Shown here piece by piece: positions 43,895 to 52,750 of a stretch of DNA of 64,000 nucleotides. Origin of the DNA: Actinomadura viridilutea. Its GTDB lineage: Bacteria; Actinomycetota; Actinomycetes; Streptosporangiales; Streptosporangiaceae. The notes beneath the pieces are model-generated. The model had not been told where the DNA came from. It ran no database searches and was given only the letters and a program-made list of their open reading frames with translations. Numbering within the stretch: position 1 is the first letter of the stretch; every line of letters starts with the position of its first letter. The stretch covers positions 237,507-301,506 of the forward strand of contig PVNI01000007.1 in assembly GCA_003001795.1 (NCBI GenBank), read 5' to 3'. A program made the position numbers and the translations under genes.

Positions 43895-43954
43895 GTCGTC
43901 AGCCGCCTTCTCGTCGGGAGCCGCCGGGCGCCGCGGGACGCGGCCGCCGCCGGC

Positions 43955-44227
43955 TCAGGTGATGTCGGAACCGGACAGCGCCTCCAGCTCGTCGGCGTAG
44001 GCCTGGCCGAGCCCGTCGAGCAGGGCCAGCGTGGCCGCCGCCTCCGCCTCGTCGATCTTCGACATGGCGAAGCCGACGTGCACCAGAACCCAGTCGCCGG
44101 GGCGCACGGCGCCCTCGCCCAGGAGCCCGATGTTGATCGCGCGGCGGACGCCCGCCACCTCGACCCGGGCCAGATCGGTCCGCCCGGGGAGGATCTCGAC
44201 GATCTCCCCGGGGATGCCGAGACACAT
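43955..44227 (-). CDS. hypC: Hydrogenase maturation chaperone HypC
   Basis: 90 residues starting MCLGIPGEIVEI with the essential Cys2 that binds the iron precursor, then the OB-barrel GDWVLVHVGFAMSKIDEAEA. It hands Fe(CN)2CO from HypD to the large-subunit precursor. This is the canonical copy, in contrast to the divergent one at 38417. Confidence 0.94.
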   Translation of the reverse strand: MCLGIPGEIVEILPGRTDLARVEVAGVRRAINIGLLGEGAVRPGDWVLVHVGFAMSKIDEAEAAATLALLDGLGQAYADELEALSGSDIT

Positions 44228-44242
44228 CCGCCGTCCCCCCGC

Positions 44243-44353
44243 TCACATCCGCGCGATCCTGTAGTAGCGCCGCATCGCGGGGAACTCCTTCACGATCAGC
44301 GCGATCACCCCCGCGCCGGCCAGCACGGCCACCCAGGTCAACGGTCGCCGCAT
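44243..44353 (-). CDS. Tiny membrane protein (36 aa) in the hydrogenase operon
   Basis: MRRPLTWVAVLAGAGVIALI is followed by VKEFPAMRRYYRIARM. It has a single N-terminal membrane span, positive residues on both sides, and a conserved-looking aromatic/Arg tail. GAAGGGAGAGG stands at good distance from the ATG, and the stop is 15 bp before hypC. Proteins of this size and shape are annotated in some actinobacterial hydrogenase loci without a known role. It might anchor the hydrogenase or its maturation complex to the membrane (inference). Confidence 0.65.
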   Translation of the reverse strand: MRRPLTWVAVLAGAGVIALIVKEFPAMRRYYRIARM

Positions 44354-44372
44354 CGCCCCTCTCCCTTCACGT

Positions 44373-44449
44373 CGTCGTCGCACCTCGTCGTCGCACCTCG
44401 TCGTCGGACCTCGTCGTCGCGCCTCGTCGTCGCGCCTCGTCGCCGGGCC
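44373..44449. repeat. 13-bp tandem repeat, about 5.9 copies
   Basis: Unit CGTCGTCGCACCT at 44373, 44386, 44399, 44412 and 44425, with a partial unit at 44438; a few bases vary. It sits in the untranslated gap between two small genes of the minus-strand operon. Confidence 0.85.
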
Positions 44450-44453
44450 GGCC

Positions 44454-44663
44454 TCACCCGGGCGGCAGATTCGGCATGACCGGCAGGATCGGGTCGCGCT
44501 TCTTGGGGTTCACACCGGTCGACCGCCGCGCGTCGGCCGTGCCGTCCAGGTAGTGCCCCGCCTGCCTCTTCAGCGCGCCCTTCCGGTTGCCCTGGCGCAC
44601 GCCCCTGACGTGCGAGGGCGCGTCGGGCTTCACGTGGCGCCTGCCCACACGGATCTCCGCCAT
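44454..44663 (-). CDS. Small basic protein (69 aa) of the hydrogenase operon
   Basis: MAEIRVGRRHVKPDAPSHVR..., unrecognised. It is strongly basic with no cysteine or membrane segment; the C-terminus is Pro-rich (KKRDPILPVMPNLPPG). AAAGGAGG before the ATG is one of the strongest ribosome-binding sites in the operon, so it may be highly expressed. Its place between the DUF5947-like and 36-aa genes suggests an accessory part of group 1h hydrogenase; the function is unknown. Confidence 0.7.
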   Translation of the reverse strand: MAEIRVGRRHVKPDAPSHVRGVRQGNRKGALKRQAGHYLDGTADARRSTGVNPKKRDPILPVMPNLPPG

Positions 44664-44691
44664 CCGCCTCGCCTCCTTTCAGCTCGTCCTT

Positions 44692-45312
44692 TCAGCTCGC
44701 CGCCGCATGCGGGCGCCGTCGACCGTCGCGCCCGGCCAGCGCGGCGAAGAACCGGTCGATCTCCGGCCACACCCGCGGCCCGCCCGACAGGCCCTTCCAG
44801 GCGCCGCGGACGACGGCCACCAGCCGGTAGCAGTCGTCGATGGGGACCAGCCACTGCTCGTCCGCACCCCGAACGGTGTTGACCAGCAGGGCCTCGACCA
44901 AGGGGCGCAGGGACCGCAGCTCCGGGCACTCCTGGACGACGCGTTCCCAGATTCCGGCGTCCAACTCCCACCGGGCGACGCCCGCCGGGCTCGGATAGTG
45001 CGCGAGGACGGCGCCGTCCGGCCTCGTGACGAAGAACGCCAGCCCCACGGGCACGCCCAACTCCGCGGTCGGCACGCCGCTCAGCCGGACCCGCCGGGTG
45101 GGCACCAGCCTGTAGTGGCCCCGGCCCGCGGCCTCGCGTTCGAACAGCAGCGCGCACGCCCGGCACGCGCACATGAGGCTGTCTTGCCGCTCGTCCAGCA
45201 GATGCGCGTGCGCGTCGGGGACGTCGGCGCCGCACAGGTCGCAGCGCTCGCCGCGCTCCCGGCCGAGGCCGTCCGCCCGCCGGATCGCCCGCTGCAGCGC
45301 ACCCGCCGTCAT
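44692..45312 (-). CDS. DUF5947-like protein, zinc-ribbon N-terminus
   Basis: 206 residues. CDLCGADVPDAHAHLLDERQ, followed by CACRACALLFE, gives two CxxC pairs near residues 24-55 (metal or Fe-S binding, rubredoxin-like spacing). The remainder is alpha/beta with Trp-rich stretches (EQWLVPIDDCYRLVAVVRGA). It resembles the DUF5947 proteins of actinobacterial hydrogenase loci. It overlaps the NifU-like gene by ATGA. It may be an electron-transfer or assembly factor, but that is not shown. Confidence 0.72.
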   Translation of the reverse strand: MTAGALQRAIRRADGLGRERGERCDLCGADVPDAHAHLLDERQDSLMCACRACALLFEREAAGRGHYRLVPTRRVRLSGVPTAELGVPVGLAFFVTRPDGAVLAHYPSPAGVARWELDAGIWERVVQECPELRSLRPLVEALLVNTVRGADEQWLVPIDDCYRLVAVVRGAWKGLSGGPRVWPEIDRFFAALAGRDGRRRPHAAAS

Positions 45313-45941
45313 GCCGTGCCCTCCGTTCCGGAGCGACGGGTGCGCAGCAACGCGTCGACGGGAACGAACGCCGCCGGGGCCTCGGCCCGCCCGCCGTCCG
45401 AAGGCGAAGGGACCCGCTCGACGGCGGACAGTTCGGGTACGGCGGCCAGCACGGCCTCCCGGACGGCGGTCTCCAGCGTCCGCGTCGACGCGGCGCACGA
45501 CCGGCCCGCGCCGGTCAGACGGATCCGGGCCACGCCGCCTTCGACGCCGCTGAGTTCGACGTCGCCGCCCTGCGCGCGCAGGAAGGGGCGCACCTCCTCC
45601 AGCGCTCCCCGCACCCGCTGCTCCACGGACGCGGGATGCAGGCCGTGCAGGGCGAGCAGGTGGCCGACGAGCCGGTCGCCCGCGAGCGCCGCGGCCGGTT
45701 CGGGACCGACCCGGTCCATGCAGCGGGCCAGCGCCTCGCCGTACACCTCCGTGAGCATCGCGACGGCGTCGAGCGCCGTCTCGGCGGTCGGCCCCGGCGT
45801 GCGCTCCAGGTCGGCGAGCAGCCGCTCCAGGCGCTCCAGCCGCTCGGCGACCGTCCGATCGCCGAGCCGCCGCGGAGCGCCCGCCTCGGGAGCCGCGGCC
45901 GCCGGCCGCGGCTCCCGCTCGACGGCGCGCCGGTCAGCCAT
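45309..45941 (-). CDS. NifU C-terminal-like protein with a single cluster cysteine
   Basis: 210 residues. The centre (about 100-175) is a NifU C-terminal (Nfu) domain: VRPFLRAQGGDVELSGVEGG, VARIRLTGAGRSCAASTRTL, ETAVREAVLAAVPEL. Nfu scaffolds normally have CxxC here; this protein has C-A-A-S, so one ligand is missing. The N-terminal third is helical and unassigned. It lies directly after hhyL with an 8-bp overlap, as expected for an Fe-S delivery or structural protein of group 1h hydrogenase. GTG 45950 is an alternative start. Confidence 0.78.
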   Translation of the reverse strand: MADRRAVEREPRPAAAAPEAGAPRRLGDRTVAERLERLERLLADLERTPGPTAETALDAVAMLTEVYGEALARCMDRVGPEPAAALAGDRLVGHLLALHGLHPASVEQRVRGALEEVRPFLRAQGGDVELSGVEGGVARIRLTGAGRSCAASTRTLETAVREAVLAAVPELSAVERVPSPSDGGRAEAPAAFVPVDALLRTRRSGTEGTA

Positions 45942-47727
45942 GGGCGGCACCGAACATGGGAGAGTGCAGCTTGCGCAGCTCGCGGCCCTTGCCGAGGTAC
46001 ATGTGCACGCCGCAGGGCAGGCACGGGTCGAAGCTGCGCACCGTCCGCATGATGTCGACGCCCTTGAACTCGTCGGGGCCGTTCTCCTCGAAGATCGGCG
46101 ACCCCTGCACGGCGTCCTCGTACGGGCCGGGCGTGCCGAAGCTGTCGCGCGGGCTGGCGTTCCACGGCGTCGGCGGGTACGGGTGGTAGTTGGCGATCTT
46201 GCCGTCGCGGATCACCATGTGGTGGGACAGCACGCCCCGCACCGCCTCGTGGAAGCCGCAGCCGATCGCCTCGTCCGGCACCTCGAAGTCCTGGAACACC
46301 CGGGTGTCGCCCCCGCGGACGAGCTGCAGCCCCTGCTCGACGAAGTGCAGCGCCATCGCCGCCGCGTAGGCCACGAAGTACACCCGCGCCCGGTCGCGCT
46401 CGATCGTGTTGGACCACTCCGGGATGCGCCACTCCAGCGTCTGCTCCGGCAGCTTCTCGCCCTTCGGCAGCGTGATCCGCACGCTGGAACCGGTCGCCTG
46501 CACGTAGGGGGTGTCCACCATCCCCGACAGCGCGGTGACGTACAGCCGGGCGAAGGGACCGCCGCCGGTGTCCAGCGCGAGATGCTCCCCGGTGTCAGGG
46601 TGCAGCCAGCGCGGGCTCATCACCCAGCTGTACTTGTTCTCGAAGTCGCGCTTCTGCGGCACCGGCAGCGTCGTCTGGTTCCACGGGTGCCGGATGTCGA
46701 CGGGGTTGCCCAGCGGGTCGCGCGTGACGAACGGCTCCTCGTTCACCCAGTCGTCGTAGTAGGAGCTGCCGAGCAGGATGCGCATGCCGAGGTTGATGTC
46801 GACCAGGTCGTTGGTGACCAGCCGGCCGTCCACCACGATGCCCGGCGTGACGAACATCGCCTTGCCCCACCGGTTCATCGTCTCGTAGCGGTAGTCGACG
46901 ACGTTGGGATCCTGGAACGCGCCCCAGCAGCCCAGCAGGATCCGGCGGCGCCCGACCTCCTCGTAGCCCGGCAGGGCCTCGTAGAAGAAGTCGAAGACGT
47001 CGTCGTTCATCGCGACGGACCGCTTGACGAAGTCGACGACGCGGATGAGACGGCTCAGGTAGTCGGTGAACAGCGTCGGCTCCGGCATCGTGCCCACGCC
47101 GCCGGGATAGACCGTCGACGGGTGCACGTGCCGCCCCTCCATCAGGCAGAACATCTCCCGGGTGACGCGGCTGACCTGCAGCGCCTCCTGGTAGAACTCG
47201 CCCTCGAACGGGTTGAACGCCGCCATGATGTCGGCGATCGTCCGGTACCCGTGCAGGTCGCCGCGCGGCGCCTCGGTCTCGCGGGCCCTGGCCAGCACGC
47301 CGGGGTTGGTCTCCTTGACCATGGCCTCGCAGAAGTCGACGAAGACCATGTTGTCCTGGAACAGCGTGTGGTCGAACATGTACTCGGCGGCCTCGCCGAG
47401 ATTGATGATCCACTCGGCCAGCGGCGGGTTCTGGATGCCGTAGGCCATGTTCTGCGCGTACACCGAGCAGGTGGTGTGGTTGTCCCCGCAGATGCCGCAG
47501 ATGCGGCTGGTGATGAACCCGGCGTCGCGCGGGTCCTTGCCCTTCATGAACACCGAGTAGCCGCGGAAGAGCGACGAGGTGCTGTGGCACTCCACGACCT
47601 GCCGGTTGGCGAAGTCGATCTTCGTGTAGATGCCCAGGTTGCCGATGATGCGCGTGATCGGGTCCCAGGACATCTCGACGAGCTGCCCGGGTTCGGCGGG
47701 TGCGGGTCTGCGCTCTGTCGTCGTCAT
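45934..47727 (-). CDS. hhyL: [NiFe] hydrogenase large subunit, group 1h type
   Basis: 597 residues. Active-site cysteines are in ITSRICGICGDNHTTCSVYA (N-terminal pair, about 75-80) and FDPCLPCGVHMYLGKGRELR (C-terminal pair). These L1/L2 variants are typical of the actinobacterial group 1h/5 enzymes that oxidise atmospheric H2. About 20 residues follow the CGVH, a C-terminal peptide that the protease encoded in the operon could remove. AAAGGA lies before the ATG. It forms a dimer with HhyS. Confidence 0.95.
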   Translation of the reverse strand: MTTTERRPAPAEPGQLVEMSWDPITRIIGNLGIYTKIDFANRQVVECHSTSSLFRGYSVFMKGKDPRDAGFITSRICGICGDNHTTCSVYAQNMAYGIQNPPLAEWIINLGEAAEYMFDHTLFQDNMVFVDFCEAMVKETNPGVLARARETEAPRGDLHGYRTIADIMAAFNPFEGEFYQEALQVSRVTREMFCLMEGRHVHPSTVYPGGVGTMPEPTLFTDYLSRLIRVVDFVKRSVAMNDDVFDFFYEALPGYEEVGRRRILLGCWGAFQDPNVVDYRYETMNRWGKAMFVTPGIVVDGRLVTNDLVDINLGMRILLGSSYYDDWVNEEPFVTRDPLGNPVDIRHPWNQTTLPVPQKRDFENKYSWVMSPRWLHPDTGEHLALDTGGGPFARLYVTALSGMVDTPYVQATGSSVRITLPKGEKLPEQTLEWRIPEWSNTIERDRARVYFVAYAAAMALHFVEQGLQLVRGGDTRVFQDFEVPDEAIGCGFHEAVRGVLSHHMVIRDGKIANYHPYPPTPWNASPRDSFGTPGPYEDAVQGSPIFEENGPDEFKGVDIMRTVRSFDPCLPCGVHMYLGKGRELRKLHSPMFGAAHG

Positions 47728-47818
47728 CCGCCCGGTTCCTTTCGTCCCGTTCTGCCGGTCGTCCCGTTCTGCCGGCGCCGTCCGCCCCTCGCGGCGCGGA
47801 CGGCGCCGGGGTGCGCCG

Positions 47819-48876
<1,058 letters not shown>

Positions 48877-48880
<4 letters not shown>

Positions 48881-49419
48881 GTGCGTGGCCTCCCCTGCAT
48901 CCGGTCGCGAACACGGTCGTAGACGGCGGCCACCGGCGCCGCCAGCGTCAACGCGGGCGGCCGATCGGGGGCGGCCGGGTGCGGGCGCGTCGGCGCCCGC
49001 TCCTTGGCACGTCGGATGTCGCGGGCCAGCGCGAGCAGGGCCCGCTCGCCGACCCGGCCGCGCACCCGGACCATGAGGTCGCCCTCCTCCTCGCGGATGT
49101 GCTCCGCGACGGCGGTGCGCAGGCCCGCCATCAGCCGGCCGGTGCGCTCGTCGCCCTCGGGCAGCCGGTCCAGCTCGGCCAGCAGGCGCTTGACGGTCAG
49201 GTGCTCGCCGCGGTACCGGGCGATGCCCTGCCGGTCGTCCAGCACCCGCTCGGCGAACGGGTAGAACACCAGCTCCTCGACCGCGGTGTGCCGGGACAGC
49301 TCCCGCACCAGGAGCTCCACCACCGCCCGGCGCTGCCGGTCCGAGGCGGCGCAGTGGTAGTCGCGGAACAGCTGCTCCACCCTCCGGTGGTCGTGGACGA
49401 GCAGGTCGACGGCGTCCAT
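48877..49419 (-). CDS. Hemerythrin HHE-domain protein in the hydrogenase operon
   Basis: 180 residues. The diiron ligands fit a hemerythrin fold: VHDHRRVEQLF (His, about 9-11), SRHTAVEELVFYP (H, E), RGEHLTVKRLL (His) and EHIREEEGDLM (H, E). The last 45 residues are a Pro/Arg-rich extension. HHE proteins bind O2, NO or iron. Here, between HypA and HhyS and translationally coupled to both (TGATG and ATGA), it could sense or scavenge oxygen near the hydrogenase; the role is inferred from context. Confidence 0.82.
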
Positions 49420-49775
49420 CAGGAGCCTCCCCGGCCGGCGCCGTCCAGGGTGATCGACTCCACCACGACGTCGTCGTGCCCGGCGACCTCGACGTCGACC
49501 CCGCCGCACCGCGGGCAGGCGACGAGGCGGGCGGCGTCGGTGACCGGCGATTCGGCGCCGCAGCCGCCGCAGCGCGCCGTCAGCGGCTCCACGACCAGAT
49601 CGAGGGCGGCGTCCTGCGCGACCGTCCCCGCGGCCGCCATCCGGAAGCCCTGTTCGACGACGCCCGGGTCGACGGCGTGCCCGCCGACGCGGACCCGCAG
49701 CCCGCGCACCCGCCGGCCGCGGGCCTCGCGGACGGCGGCGTCCACGATCGCCTCGCACATGCCCAGCTCATGCAT
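49419..49775 (-). CDS. hypA: Nickel-insertion chaperone HypA
   Basis: 118 residues. MHELGMCEAIV has the nickel-binding His2-Glu3, and the zinc site is CGGCGAES...CPRCGG. It normally works with the GTPase HypB, which is not encoded in this window. It overlaps the protease gene upstream by 8 bp and the hemerythrin gene by one base. Confidence 0.94.
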   Translation of the reverse strand: MHELGMCEAIVDAAVREARGRRVRGLRVRVGGHAVDPGVVEQGFRMAAAGTVAQDAALDLVVEPLTARCGGCGAESPVTDAARLVACPRCGGVDVEVAGHDDVVVESITLDGAGRGGS

Positions 49776-50361
49776 CGGCGCCCACCCCCCGTGCCGTGAC
49801 CGTGCGCGCCGCCTCCGCGCCCTGCGCGGCCGCCGGCGCCGACTCCTCGCGCGCCACGGCCATGACCAGGCGGACCGCCTCCGGCACGGCGGCGGCGACC
49901 GGTTCCGACAGCCCCATGCGCTCCTCGAGGGACGCGGGACGGCAGCCGACCACCAGCGCGCGCTCCACCGCGCCGCCGAGGCGGCGCAGCAGCCGCAGCA
50001 CCGTGAGCGGGTCCATGCCGTGACCGTCGACCGCCGGCGCCGCCGGGACGCCGGCGTGGGCCGCCGCGTCCCCCGCCGTGTCCCCCGCCGGCTCGCCGGC
50101 GGCGTCGCTCACGTCGAGGATGGCGAGGGTGCCGGGCGGACCGTCGACGGGGACCGCGTCGACCATGACCAGCGTGTCGTGGCGGCCGTCGAGCAGGTCG
50201 TAGGCCAGGTGGACGCCGCGGATGCCGTAGTCGGCGACGTCCACGGACGCGGGCAGCGCCGAGCCGTCCACCCGGCGGACCACCTCGACGCCGAAGCCGT
50301 CGTCGCCCAGGAAGACGTTGCCGATGCCCGCGACGAGCACCCGCCGAGGCGTCCCGCTCAC
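49768..50361 (-). CDS. Hydrogenase maturation protease (HyaD/HybD, M52 family)
   Basis: 197 residues. VLVAGIGNVFLGDDGFGVEV is the M52 N-terminal motif with the nickel-sensing acidic residue (Asp in place of Glu), followed by DYGIRGVHLAYDLLDGRHDT and the HGMDP region. It trims the C-terminal peptide of HhyL after nickel insertion. A low-complexity Ala/Gly insert lies at about 95-115 and an Ala-rich tail follows. The GTG overlaps the preceding gene's stop (GTGA). Confidence 0.9.
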   Translation of the reverse strand: MSGTPRRVLVAGIGNVFLGDDGFGVEVVRRVDGSALPASVDVADYGIRGVHLAYDLLDGRHDTLVMVDAVPVDGPPGTLAILDVSDAAGEPAGDTAGDAAAHAGVPAAPAVDGHGMDPLTVLRLLRRLGGAVERALVVGCRPASLEERMGLSEPVAAAVPEAVRLVMAVAREESAPAAAQGAEAARTVTARGVGADA

Positions 50362-51836
50362 GGCGCGTCCCCTCCCTCGCCGACCAGCGGTTCGACCTCG
50401 TCGGGGAAGAAGTAGCGGAACCGGCCGTACCAGCGGTGCAGGTCCGCGCCGGGGTCGTCGTCCACGGTCACGGCCAGGTGGCGGGCGCCGTCCACGTCCA
50501 GCAGCACCGCCTCGACCGTGGCGGTGCGGCCGTCGAGGAACGCGTCCTGCGGGTCGGTGCCGCGGCTGCGCGGCCGCAGCCGCACCCGGGTCCCCTTGGA
50601 CACCGGCACGCCGGAGACCATGACGGTGTCCGTCTCGGGGGACACGGAGGAGTCCGCGCCCGGGTCCCACCACGGCGTCGACGGGCGCTCTTCGCCCGTG
50701 CCGTCGGAGGGGCGGTCGTGTCGGTCGGAGGGGCGGTCGTGTCCGTCGGAGGGGCGGTCGTGCGGCGGGACCGGTCGGCGCGACCGGATCGTCCCGTGCA
50801 GGCGCGACAGGATCTTCGGGGGCATCCCGTCGACCTGGTCGAGGATCCGCGCGGCGCGGGGATCGGTCGCGCGCGCCTCGCGCTTTTCGGTGTCGGTCAG
50901 CGTCCGCGTGCGCAGCGAGAGCATCTCGTCGATCTCGGTGGCGTCGTGCAGGTCGCCCGGGCTCTCCGGGGCGACGCGCGGGTGGTCGTACAGCAGGATC
51001 GGCGACGACAGGACCACGTCGCGCCGGCCCGGCGCGCCCGCCAGCACCGGGAACGTGTGCTGGTTGCTGCACGCGCGGACCGCGTCCACCGCCCACGGCG
51101 GGGGGTCCAGCAGCGAGACGAACGCCCCGTCGCGGGCGGCGAGCAGGACGTGCGTGGCGATCGGCGACACCCGCAGCGCCTCGTCGCGGGACGCCTCCAC
51201 CTGGAAGGTGTCGTTGAGGTTCTCCACCCGCACGCGCAGGCGGAACGCCGGGGTGCGCGCCTGGCAGGGGGACGCCGAGACGGCCAGCAGGACCGTCACC
51301 GGTGCGCGGCCGCGGACCACCCGCCCGATCGGGCGGCCGGTCTCGTCGGCCAGCGGCTCGACGTCCTCGCCCGCGTCGGCCCGCAGCGTGACCTCGCGCG
51401 TCTCGGCGAGCACCTCCGCGACGGAGAACCCGACGTCGAACTCCCACGGGACCGCCTCGTCGAAGCTGAGCTCCGTCCGCGGCCCCGCCTCCAGGGCGTC
51501 GACGGGCCGGTAGGCGCCGTCGGGCGTCCGCCGTTCGACCGATCGGCGCTGCATCTGCAGGAAGCGGACCCGGCAGTCGACCACCGCGTCCGCCGGCGCC
51601 TCCAGCAGGCACTCGGTCTGCTGCCACCAGGTCTCGGCGGAGCCCGCCACGCCGGCGTCGGCCGGCCCGCGCGCCAGTGTCCACGTCCGCGGCGTGAGAA
51701 CCCCGAACTGCCAGCGCACCCGGTTCTTGATGGACGAACGGCGGTACGGGTACAGCAGATACCCCTCGTACAGGACGGCGTCGGCCACCGCCCGCGCGGC
51801 CTCGAAACCCGCGGTGGCGGAATCGACCCGTCCCAT
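50358..51836 (-). CDS. Uncharacterised 492-aa protein heading the hydrogenase structural operon
   Basis: I do not recognise a named domain. The N-terminus (VADAVLYEGYLLYPYRRSSI) and the centre are rich in beta-strand patterns with RVRVEN-type motifs (FRLRVRVENLNDTF). The only cysteines are scattered, there is no signal peptide, and an unusual Asp/Arg/Pro/Ser repeat region (three HDRPSD units) separates the main part from a C-terminal SH3-like stretch (KGTRVRLRPRSRG). It is first in the operon and coupled to the protease gene, so it is probably needed for assembly or regulation of the hydrogenase. The ATG at 51836 is the first start consistent with a leader of about 70 nt. Confidence 0.75.
   Translation of the reverse strand: MGRVDSATAGFEAARAVADAVLYEGYLLYPYRRSSIKNRVRWQFGVLTPRTWTLARGPADAGVAGSAETWWQQTECLLEAPADAVVDCRVRFLQMQRRSVERRTPDGAYRPVDALEAGPRTELSFDEAVPWEFDVGFSVAEVLAETREVTLRADAGEDVEPLADETGRPIGRVVRGRAPVTVLLAVSASPCQARTPAFRLRVRVENLNDTFQVEASRDEALRVSPIATHVLLAARDGAFVSLLDPPPWAVDAVRACSNQHTFPVLAGAPGRRDVVLSSPILLYDHPRVAPESPGDLHDATEIDEMLSLRTRTLTDTEKREARATDPRAARILDQVDGMPPKILSRLHGTIRSRRPVPPHDRPSDGHDRPSDRHDRPSDGTGEERPSTPWWDPGADSSVSPETDTVMVSGVPVSKGTRVRLRPRSRGTDPQDAFLDGRTATVEAVLLDVDGARHLAVTVDDDPGADLHRWYGRFRYFFPDEVEPLVGEGGDAP
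50703..50762. repeat. 21-bp in-frame tandem repeat, three copies
   Basis: About 21-bp units (TCGGAGGGGCGGTCGTG core) that encode repeated HDRPSD(G/R) in the 492-aa protein; likely to vary in copy number between strains. Confidence 0.8.
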
Positions 51837-51904
51837 CCGACCGTCCTCCGTCGCGCTGGAATTCGGCTGCCGGCGAACACCCGCCCACAGGCGGGGACTT
51901 TCCG

Positions 51905-51934
51905 TGTATAGCAACAATTCTCAATGCGCAGTAA
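51905..51934 (-). promoter_or_regulatory. Promoter of the hydrogenase structural operon
   Basis: On the minus strand TTACTG (51934-51929) and TATACA (51910-51905) are separated by 18 bp, a good sigma-70 type -35/-10 pair in an AT-rich island (about 51900-51985). The start codon at 51836 is about 60 nt further. Confidence 0.5.
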
Positions 51935-52042
51935 GTGGCGCCGGACGATAGGTGAAGAGCGCACCTAGCGAAATACGGTGAATGCGGGCCGGAAGGACGG
52001 GCAGATCGCCTCAAAGCGCAATCCCCGTCAGGAGGTCGCAGA

Positions 52043-52582
52043 GTGCGCACGGAAGAAAAGCGTCCGACGATGACCCGCGCAGCGGCCCGCGGACTGGTCG
52101 CCGCGATGGCGATGACCGGCGTCCGCACCCTCACCGCGGCCGTCGGCGGCCGCGAGAAGAGCCCGCCGCAGGCCATCTTCGAGAAACACGCCCCCGAACG
52201 GTTCCGGCGGATGCCGCGCCGCCGCCGGGAGGCCGTCACCGAGCTCACGCATTGGATCTACGGGGCCGCCGGCGGGGCGGTGTTCGGCCTGCTGCCCCGC
52301 CGGGTCAGGCTGCACCGGGCCGCCGGCCCCGTCTACGGGCTGTCGATCTGGCTGGCGTTCGAACTGGGGATCGCCCCGCTTCTCGGGGTCCGCCATGCCC
52401 GCGAACGCCCCGCCCTTTGGCGCGCCGTTGTGGCCGCCGATCACATCCTCTACGGAATCGTGGTGGCGGGTTGGCTCGCCCCAGAACCGTCGCTTCCACC
52501 GTCAGCAGAAAACAAAGACCGGGGCGAATTCGCGCAACCGGAAAGGCCGCCCGCCGCGGCGGAGCGCGCCCGCCGCGTCTAG
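52043..52582 (+). CDS. Small integral membrane protein (YagU/DUF1440-like, uncertain)
   Basis: 179 residues with about four hydrophobic segments (LVAAMAMTGVRTLTAAVGG, LTHWIYGAAGGAVFGLLP, AAGPVYGLSIWLAFELG, ADHILYGIVVAGWLA) and a charged C-terminal tail. The pattern resembles YagU-type proteins, but the match is loose. AGGAGG lies 8 nt before the GTG; ATG 52070 is the alternative. It is divergent from the hydrogenase operon, with no evident functional link. Confidence 0.65.
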   Translation: MRTEEKRPTMTRAAARGLVAAMAMTGVRTLTAAVGGREKSPPQAIFEKHAPERFRRMPRRRREAVTELTHWIYGAAGGAVFGLLPRRVRLHRAAGPVYGLSIWLAFELGIAPLLGVRHARERPALWRAVVAADHILYGIVVAGWLAPEPSLPPSAENKDRGEFAQPERPPAAAERARRV

Positions 52583-52750
52583 GCGGGGCGTCCGGCGGGC
52601 TCGGAAAGGGCCGAACGGAGCCACTGAAACAGCGCATCGCCTCGCATAGCGCCGGCCGCTCCCGGACGCCCGCGACTTGCGGCGCGAAAGCCGCAGGCCA
52701 CGGGCGATGCGGCCGGTGAGAAGCGCCGCGAGGCGGGTACGACGGACGCC

